From NCBI RefSeq assembly GCF_000340215.1, contig NW_006921534.1, positions 1,545,053-1,609,052 of the forward strand: a DNA stretch of 64,000 nucleotides, read 5' to 3'. Source of the stretch: Pseudocercospora fijiensis CIRAD86 (Eukaryota > Ascomycota > Dothideomycetes > Mycosphaerellales > Mycosphaerellaceae). Below the pieces are notes generated by a model that saw only the letters and a list, made by a program, of their open reading frames with translations, made no database searches and was not told where the DNA came from. Positions 58,601 to 64,000 of the stretch are shown piece by piece; positions within the stretch are counted from its first letter, which is position 1; every line of letters starts with the position of its first letter. A program made the position numbers and the translations under genes.

Positions 58601-59875
58601 TCTGAGGTCTTCTTCGACAGGCTGTTTTCCGACGCATCTTGCGGATCGAAGCTGGCGAGAGCACAGATTGAGTGGAAGCAGGCGCTTACGGAATACCTTA
58701 GAGCAAAGCCTTCTCGCGCGAAGCTGTGCTGGATCAACGATGTTACGGAGAGCCATGATTTCGCGCATGCGGCAACAGTTCTGCGACAGGCTGCGGAAGA
58801 GCAGGAGACCAAGCTGTGGTCGAAGAAGGTCGAGCTCTCCATGTCTAAGCTCGCCTTACTAGCCGCCGAGGAGGCTGAGGGCCCAACGGCAATCAGGAGG
58901 TTGTCACGTGGTGCTCAAGAGAAAGCTCGCACAACACAAGACGACTTGACTGTTGTTCAAGTCCAGGAAGAGCTCTATGCGCACATTCGACCCGATATTA
59001 TGGCTTCGATTGATCGCGAGGCTGAACTCCAGATTTGTGTTCAGAACTACGGCAATAAAGTCAATGAGTTTCCCGCGTTACGTCGACTTCTGGAACTTGG
59101 CCTTGACCTTGTTCTCGACAACATTGCACTTTCCGTGGATCAGCTGATCGACATTCTCACGCTCATGGATGTGAACGTCAACGACACAGCCGAGGGTAAT
59201 TTCCGCGGTTCGGAGTTCTTCCAAGCACTCAGGGCTCTCAATGCTGCAGCATCCTCACTTCCCTCTACACGCTTCGAGATGCTTCTCCAAACCATTTGGA
59301 AGCGAGCCTACCTCTACGACAACTGGAACAAAATGAAGCTCTCATCCTCGAATATTTCAGACGACGAACGTCAATCCAAACTCCGTCAAAGCAACATCTG
59401 GCAAACGCTCCGCTACTTCTTGGAATCCGAGCTCAACACCGAAGAAGCGCACGTTCGTTTCGTGTGGCCCAGCGAATGTCTCGGTTCAGGATGCGCGGAG
59501 GCGGATTGGGATCATCGATTCTCCGACCCGGAAATCCTTGACCCTCTCATCGCCGACTCACGAAGACAAGACGACATCCTGCAAGGTTATGTTACCGATC
59601 GTTCGCTCGATGCAGTTGTCGAGGGCATTGTGGCGGACGTCAAGGTGCTGTTGAAAGAAATCTCGGAGGAGCGGAAAGCTATGGCTGAACAAGCTACGCA
59701 TTTGATGGAAGGTGATGATCATGTCAATGGGGATTTTCATTTGAACGGAGAGCTTGAGGGGCTGAGGCAAGAGAATTTGGAGGTTGGCGATGAGAGTGGG
59801 GTTGAGGAGGACGAGGGAGAGGGAGAGGGAGAGGAAAACGGTGGAGATGTTGAGATGATGGAGGTGGAGGAGTAG
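55631..59875 (+). CDS. NUP133: nucleoporin Nup133
   Basis: Nup133 is a scaffold subunit at the tip of the Y-shaped Nup84/Nup107-160 complex of the nuclear pore. From MSNSSLPEPS the single exon gives 1414 aa. Layout: a disordered basic N-terminus (RRRPRQSD, PRRKRSKV), then a beta-propeller of about residues 130-520 with NEVYTVKMLPSTP, NYALAVTQKKAIVWEY and FGSFTGFLK. A long alpha-helical C-terminal region follows (FFIGGLHRLEALLQHVRVFL, SWFVRNTVEIANLSGEINKK) ending in an acidic Glu/Gly tail. Length and order fit filamentous fungal Nup133. No introns are seen. The long antisense frames overlapping it are shadows. Confidence 0.92.
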   Translation: MSNSSLPEPSTERVTRSSTARNPRRRPRQSDNDTLKTHAPRRKRSKVTEDTYVPRLSTENGSIAPSQESDILETPPDGMNDGMNGSANGVYSNGFHRHERAGSTSTPLMDGETSLAIRGSKKGTVKRSHLRGDGATTLCHNEVYTVKMLPSTPRELKKPEAEYRGSVQGNYALAVTQKKAIVWEYTSHTAASNPRTFDIPFPSRSGEPLPFGALVPTGVSTTDYGLLLISATSGKVIFYESIDRAASLGLFHDRKSGVEGTIPLSSYETVASLVPADHAGFIAVLSSGKLVHLTLRDAQGKPRIANQQLKITEAGSGGVFGSFTGFLKSTHRRDLTAVHTRPSRIRGRMQAIGLTERAEVLLWDLDWSGHSEFKASIDFREVLVNGLKDIVPPELHGQAEQAVALDFAISAKPTSSLALANNDDSDPPLFLLILARIGNVGMHSFSLVELSLPGEGLAEVERICRIETYSTPSSSDSKPRLVIPAPGHTAFVTFEDATTLMGTQTIVPNTPEAQLHASYVVPDAFEETIALRSGKSLTIREVYEEHSKGGQASMVSFIQGAGLVRITTADTTKLDQFTRISIKSKIEQAVFYGALQPDNIIDFAKQDESGYDLGDVQTSALAISDQILRADTIFTHFLPPSPPSMPHHLATKAKALQALATHVRTAHPAMSRDTMWRMLSDAERIAAGQQLWIAFQEHIELVSQVKRRSTLLDELCSWFDEAAEAFAQRKDLANEDSVRKFFIGGLHRLEALLQHVRVFLKDELEETARDPADSMKLVFQANEICLLSLQTAFKFRADNCSTYGIPPDLIEDGILIALEEYAGVQQFWTSPSWFVRNTVEIANLSGEINKKLYVPENLDVDTERLAREVADLNPKLLEIWCTQYQEDIYWHLEHSDPRYRETGKKLELEFEDDRYKQLRKLADVGQAAAGMQLAEKYRDMNTLTDMVIAEDQYLEEMMHDRKIDRSGIPVLKKELQSKIRQYFNRYGAEWSEVFFDRLFSDASCGSKLARAQIEWKQALTEYLRAKPSRAKLCWINDVTESHDFAHAATVLRQAAEEQETKLWSKKVELSMSKLALLAAEEAEGPTAIRRLSRGAQEKARTTQDDLTVVQVQEELYAHIRPDIMASIDREAELQICVQNYGNKVNEFPALRRLLELGLDLVLDNIALSVDQLIDILTLMDVNVNDTAEGNFRGSEFFQALRALNAAASSLPSTRFEMLLQTIWKRAYLYDNWNKMKLSSSNISDDERQSKLRQSNIWQTLRYFLESELNTEEAHVRFVWPSECLGSGCAEADWDHRFSDPEILDPLIADSRRQDDILQGYVTDRSLDAVVEGIVADVKVLLKEISEERKAMAEQATHLMEGDDHVNGDFHLNGELEGLRQENLEVGDESGVEEDEGEGEGEENGGDVEMMEVEE

Positions 59876-60432
59876 ATGTGTTTTGATACCATAGATTATG
59901 ACTGACACAGACAGGCAATAGATTTGACCTGAGAGAATGTGAGAATGTGTATGATCAGCGGCATTTTCCTGTGCCATACATACATACACATGAGTCCAAG
60001 GCTGAGAATGTGTCCAACTCTGCTGGTGCTCTTCCGAACGCCAAGAAAAACGCTGGTGCACGTTCCGTCAGTTCCAGGTCGCTGAACCCTGCCCTGCGAG
60101 GACTTGTAAAAACATCTCAGAACCCTCCCAAGGTTGGCAAGGCTGAGATGGGGAAAGCTTGAGATTCAACTCCGGCGTATGGCTACATTTGCCGACCACT
60201 CCAGAATTGTTTTTGTTGCTCGATGAAGGTGCGCATTATTATGTGCAATCTTTTCGAATTAAAATTAACCTCATACTAAAACTATGCTATCTATGTATTA
60301 ATAATGCCTTTTCATCATCCTCATCATCCTCATCATCCATCCAACCATCGCTATGCAAAAAAAAAAAAAAAAAAAAAAAAGATACAAAATTTCACATTGA
60401 CACTTCCACTTTCCACTCTCACCCCCATCCAT
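59876..60432. other. convergent 3' region with simple repeats
   Basis: It contains a (TCATCC)n-like tract at about 60314-60343 and a run of about 23 A at 60357-60380. No gene supported. Confidence 0.5.
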
Positions 60433-60864
60433 CTATGGCAAGTTCTGAGGAGTGTAGCTCTGATCCGGCTTGACAACCTGTCCGCTGACAAGCTGCTTGT
60501 CAGTATAAGCCGGGTAAATAATCTGCTTTCCCTTGACGACAGCCAGAGTCTGGAATCCTTTTCCCTCGCCGAATTGCCCGCTCCAGTTGCTGCTGATGGT
60601 GAACGCTCCGCACTTGACGTTGTTGTAGGAGGCGCGAGTCGCGGGGTTGCCGTTGACTTGGTAGGTGCAGGCTGTTGCTGCCGAGCCGTCGTTCGTGTTG
60701 ATCTGGTAGTCGTACGTGCAGACGCCGCCGCCGCAGGTGCGTTTGAAGTTTTGCAACGTCCAGCTCGAGCCGGTGGACATCATGGATTTTTCGCCGGCTG
60801 GGGTTGGGGCTGCGAGGGAAGAGCCGGCTGTGGCGAGGAGGGCGATGATGGTGGTGAACTGCAT
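60433..60864 (-). CDS. small secreted protein, candidate effector
   Basis: An intronless frame of 143 aa. Residues 1-19 (MQFTTIIALLATAGSSLA) are a clear signal peptide with an Ala-Pro cleavage region. The mature part has only four Cys (RTCGGGVCTYDY, TACTY, VKCGAF), likely two disulphides, and a beta-rich pattern with SWTLQNFKRTC, FTISSNWSGQFGEGKGFQTL and KGKQIIYPAYTDKQL. Proteins of this type are widespread as small secreted proteins in ascomycetes, but I cannot attach a biochemical function. It is convergent with Nup133, about 560 bp apart. Confidence 0.82.
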   Translation of the reverse strand: MQFTTIIALLATAGSSLAAPTPAGEKSMMSTGSSWTLQNFKRTCGGGVCTYDYQINTNDGSAATACTYQVNGNPATRASYNNVKCGAFTISSNWSGQFGEGKGFQTLAVVKGKQIIYPAYTDKQLVSGQVVKPDQSYTPQNLP

Positions 60865-61493
60865 TTTGATGGGTGGGTTTGGTTGCTGTATGGAAGAAGA
60901 GTGGTGTTGTTGATTTGTGTTGTCGAGATTATTGTTGTTGTTGTTGTAGAATGTTTTGCTTGCTGGGTTTGTGTGTCGAATGATGTCTGTTGGCTGGTTG
61001 GGAGACGAGTCTTTATAGCATGTTGTTCAGGATGGCATCTTGCTCGCATGTGCAAGGTACGCTCTGGGTTACGAGCCAAGATCATTGAGCCGCTCTATTC
61101 TGAGCAGCAGCCTCATGGTCACTTGCTGAATGGAGACAGAGATACCTCTTTCGGGTCATGGATGCGAGCTACTTCGAAGCGCTATGACGCGAGGCCTGGA
61201 CACCAGTCTCAAGTCCGTGCTATGTGAGTAGGCCAAGAAGATGCTAGGGTCGTATTCCACTCGGCGTCAGCGAAGACACAGCCCAGCTGACTTTCGGTAA
61301 CAATATTGATTTTACAGTAGTGGCGGATCCGAGATTGAACACGTGCAGCGCTTCTTAGATCTGGTACTTGCTGCGTGGAAGAATGCTTCACATGCTACGG
61401 CGTAGTGTATTGGAAAATGATCCGATCGTGAAATTTTGCCTCGTCGAAAGGCAGATGCAGATGGAAGCGGTGGCCAGCTCGGAAAGAAGCGCT
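60865..61493. other. intergenic, promoter of the secreted protein gene
   Basis: TTG-rich leader close to the start codon. No gene supported. Confidence 0.4.
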
Positions 61494-61935
61494 GCTACCG
61501 GGTTTCTCGGGTTACGTCAGAATGCCAAGACCTCGTACTTTCCAAGACGTATTTTGAATCTATACCCTCTTATCAGTCTTTGCTTCTAGGCTAGATAGCA
61601 CAATACAGTGCAACTGCGATAGATCTTATTATAGCCTATATAGACGCCTAATCGTCGAGATACGAATCTTATAATCCCACTTCTCCTGAAGTTCGGATTG
61701 CGACAAAAGTCTTAGCATTTCGAGAAACGAACCTATCCCTAAAAGAAAATCTATAGAACGTTCTAAAAATCCGCCAAGCATAGGAATATATCCCACATAT
61801 CCTATATATAACCCATCTATCTTCGAAAACAGCATTCTAGCAGCGTATCGCTACGCCATCGAGACATTTTATCGCAGAGCTCGAGAAATATTATAAGGTC
61901 TTGGCATTCTCACGTGACCCGAGAAACCCAGTAGC
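61494..61935. mobile_element. MITE-like element with 40-bp terminal inverted repeats
   Basis: The left arm 61494-61533 and right arm 61896-61935 are reverse complements with about three mismatches (shared core gggtttctcggg and agaatgccaagacct). The 362-bp interior is AT-rich, partly TAG/CTA-rich and non-coding. This fits a small non-autonomous DNA element. No clear target duplication is visible, so the ends may be a few bases off. Confidence 0.6.
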
Positions 61936-63491
61936 GCCTTGGCATCTAAGAATAGATTGCGCTAACTCACGCCAAAGCTTCTGATGAATGGCGACGATGT
62001 TACCTCACACATCCTTCTCCTTCTACACGAGGTACATTTCACGAGATCAATATTGACTGTGCAACCATCACGAACGCCCATCGCTAATGCCGGTCTTCCC
62101 TACACACCGCCGACACGATGATGGGGCGGTGAGATTATTCAGAAGGAGCAAGGAATTGTCCGGAACGAATCTAGATGGCTGAAGTGATCTCATAATCTGG
62201 TGGCATGTGCGGTGCTGGCCAAGAGCTCGATTCAAGGTTACGTCAAAGGGTGAAGGCTGACGGGCTCCGAGATAATTCGTAGTGATCCAAGCCGTGCTGA
62301 AAAGCCGGGCTCCTTTTGAAAGAGGGAACGATTCTCAAATCCCCACATCTTGTGCTCCACGGGAAGCCCAACGCCTGAGGCCCGATTGAAACATCCCGTT
62401 GATCTGCGGAGGATTACGAAGGGAAGAGGAAGACTTGAAGCTTCACTGCGAATGAGCATAGCTTAGCCTTCTCAAGGAGGGAGGTCCGTCTTGAATTGTA
62501 TAGTTCTCAGCGCAGAATTACGGCGGCGATCACTGAGATACTTTGAGTGTTTGTTTCATAAACAGGTGGCCGTGGAGCGTCGAGTACGAAACCAAGTATT
62601 ATTTTACCCGCGGAAAGATGTTTTTTTTTTCTTTCAGATAGAGATTTCAGCGCGCTGCACAATTGAAGAAATTTCCGGAATGGGAGCGTGATCTATTCAG
62701 GCAGGCAGTGTCTTGCGCAACCACCCGTCTTCCCATCCAATCTCCCTTTGCATGAAGGAAGCGAAAGGAAGGAATAGAATTTCATAATTCTAACAGTCAC
62801 CTCGGAATCGTACTAGAAAGCACGTCATTCCAATGCGATGACAATCGTAGTACTCCGCGTCTCAATCATTCATTAATCGCTTTCCCCTTTCTTCTCTTGT
62901 AGTAAGAAACAACCACCAGCTCAGAGTAAGCTGATCAATTCATCCTGCTATGCAAAGTGCATCAGTAAAGTACTCAGTCATCATCAAAGAATTAAGAAAC
63001 TATAAACGAAAGGATCATTCTCTCGCGTCGCGACACGCAACAACAAGGGTCGCGGATTATTGTCGTATATGCATGTGTTGTGTTGCTCTTCACTTATCGT
63101 TATATACAAGTACATCGTTCGTGTTTCGCGTTCGCGTTCGCATATCTCGTCACCCACCATCGTGGTATAGTAAAAAAACAAGACACGGCAAAGACTGCCG
63201 AATGGGGTTTATTATGTACGTGTGTCGTGTCCTCCCTGACATTTAACAGTCCTTCCTTCCTATTGAGGTAGGCACCGAGGAGACGGGCGGTCCTGCAGAC
63301 CTGCGTCTGCATATCTGTTGTGTCACATTCCACACACCGACCGGGCCGTCGGTCGACAGCACCCAATGTCGACGACACTCGTGGGCCGCAATAGTTGGAA
63401 GGTCTTGAGGTTGTGTTGGCAATCGGACGCGAGTCGCGGTGTTCGCGCCGCTGCCCGAGCTTCAGGATAGTATGCCGTTCCCAGCTTCATG
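61936..63491. other. intergenic, nothing recognised
   Basis: 1.5 kb with short frames only. The right part may be 3' UTR of the acetyltransferase. Confidence 0.4.
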
Positions 63492-64000
63492 TCATTCTTC
63501 AAGTAATAGCTCGTTGTTTTGAAGCTTCCTCAGCATTTTCTCGTTCTGCTCTTGGATGTCCGGGTCATCGTGTCTGTCAGCTTTTGGACCAGACTCAATC
63601 TTGCGTCGTACTGGCTTTGCGGGATTGCCGGCTACAACGGTGTACGGCTTCACGTCCTGTCAGAAGCATTAGTGGACGCCATGAGAACGTATAGAACGAC
63701 TCAAAACTCACTCTAGTGACCACAGACCCAGCACCAACGACCGCTCCCTTTCCGATCGTTCGGAACGGCAAGATGATACAGTCCGCGCCGATGAATACAT
63801 CTTCCTCAACCTTGATCGGGCCTGCCATGAAGTCGCCTCGTAGGCCACTTCGCTGTTCCGCGTCAATGCTTGCCGTCATACAGCAGAACCTCACATTAGG
63901 CCCGATAATTGTTCTATTGCCGATGATAATTTTGCTCGCATCTTGAAAGTAGCAGTACTTCTGTACCAAGACATCATTCCCCAAGATGATGTTGTATCCA
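63492..64000 (-). CDS. hexapeptide-repeat acetyltransferase (LacA/NodL/maltose type), partial
   Basis: The 3' part of a minus-strand gene that continues beyond the window. The exon at 63712 to the window end encodes left-handed beta-helix repeats (IIIGNRTIIGPNVRF, IKVEEDVFIGADCIILP, IGKGAVVGAGSVVT). A 55-bp intron (63657-63711, GTGAGT...CAG) leads to the last exon (63492-63656), starting DVKPYTVVAGNPAKPVRRK. The sequence is typical of the sugar O-acetyltransferase group, which uses acetyl-CoA to acetylate maltose, galactosides or similar sugars. The family's acceptor-binding N-terminus lies outside the window, so substrate is unknown. A basic/acidic helical tail (NEKMLRKLQNNELLLEE) extends the core. 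Confidence 0.88.

Noticed and set aside
60304..61227. 307-codon plus-strand frame
   Set aside because: It is antisense to the small secreted protein gene, starts in His/Pro and Lys simple repeats and shows no domain. The minus-strand protein has a clear signal peptide.

Overview
The window looks like nuclear DNA of a filamentous ascomycete (Pezizomycotina). The gene set includes Vps29, Nup133, SCY1/Cex1, an Mx-like dynamin, an RGS protein and a Zn2Cys6 regulator. Introns are about 45-125 bp with GT-AG or occasional GC-AG ends and CTAAC/CTGAC-like branch points. Several transposon blocks are saturated with C-to-T and G-to-A changes that leave TpA, the signature of repeat-induced point mutation (RIP). 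A Dothideomycete is my guess from overall style; the sequence alone does not prove it.

Left part (1-30.5 kb): a RIP-degraded repeat block (1-2.9 kb) borders a Cys-rich multi-exon gene. Then come mostly conserved genes: Vps29, alanine-glyoxylate aminotransferase, a GPI-anchored cell-surface protein, a BTB protein, a C-terminal SRPK-like kinase remnant, SCY1/Cex1, an RGS protein behind a very long gene-free upstream region, a conserved unknown protein, a RIP-like AT-rich island, an Mx-like dynamin and a mitochondrial SAP-motif protein. A 100-N assembly gap lies at 29472-29571.

Middle part (30.5-53.8 kb): a RIP-killed Fot1/pogo DNA transposon (about 30548-32549) and a complete but RIP-killed Ty1/copia element (47004-53814, 182-bp LTRs, 5-bp target duplication) bracket an accessory gene group. 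It holds a TauD/TfdA dioxygenase, divergently transcribed from an ornithine decarboxylase with intact catalytic residues, followed by a DHA1-type MFS transporter and an IucA/IucC-type NRPS-independent siderophore (NIS) synthetase. A divergent-family ammonium transporter, a glycosidase remnant and a Zn2Cys6 transcription factor follow. The dioxygenase/decarboxylase promoter holds a tight group of GATA sites close to the consensus of fungal iron-responsive GATA repressors. My leading hypothesis is a fungal carboxylate siderophore pathway: the decarboxylase supplies putrescine, the NIS synthetase joins it to citrate (rhizoferrin-like), the MFS protein exports the product, and the dioxygenase may tailor it.

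Right part (53.8-64 kb): a Cys-rich membrane or secreted protein, the nucleoporin Nup133, a small secreted protein, a MITE-like inverted-repeat element and, at the edge, a hexapeptide-repeat acetyltransferase that runs off the window.
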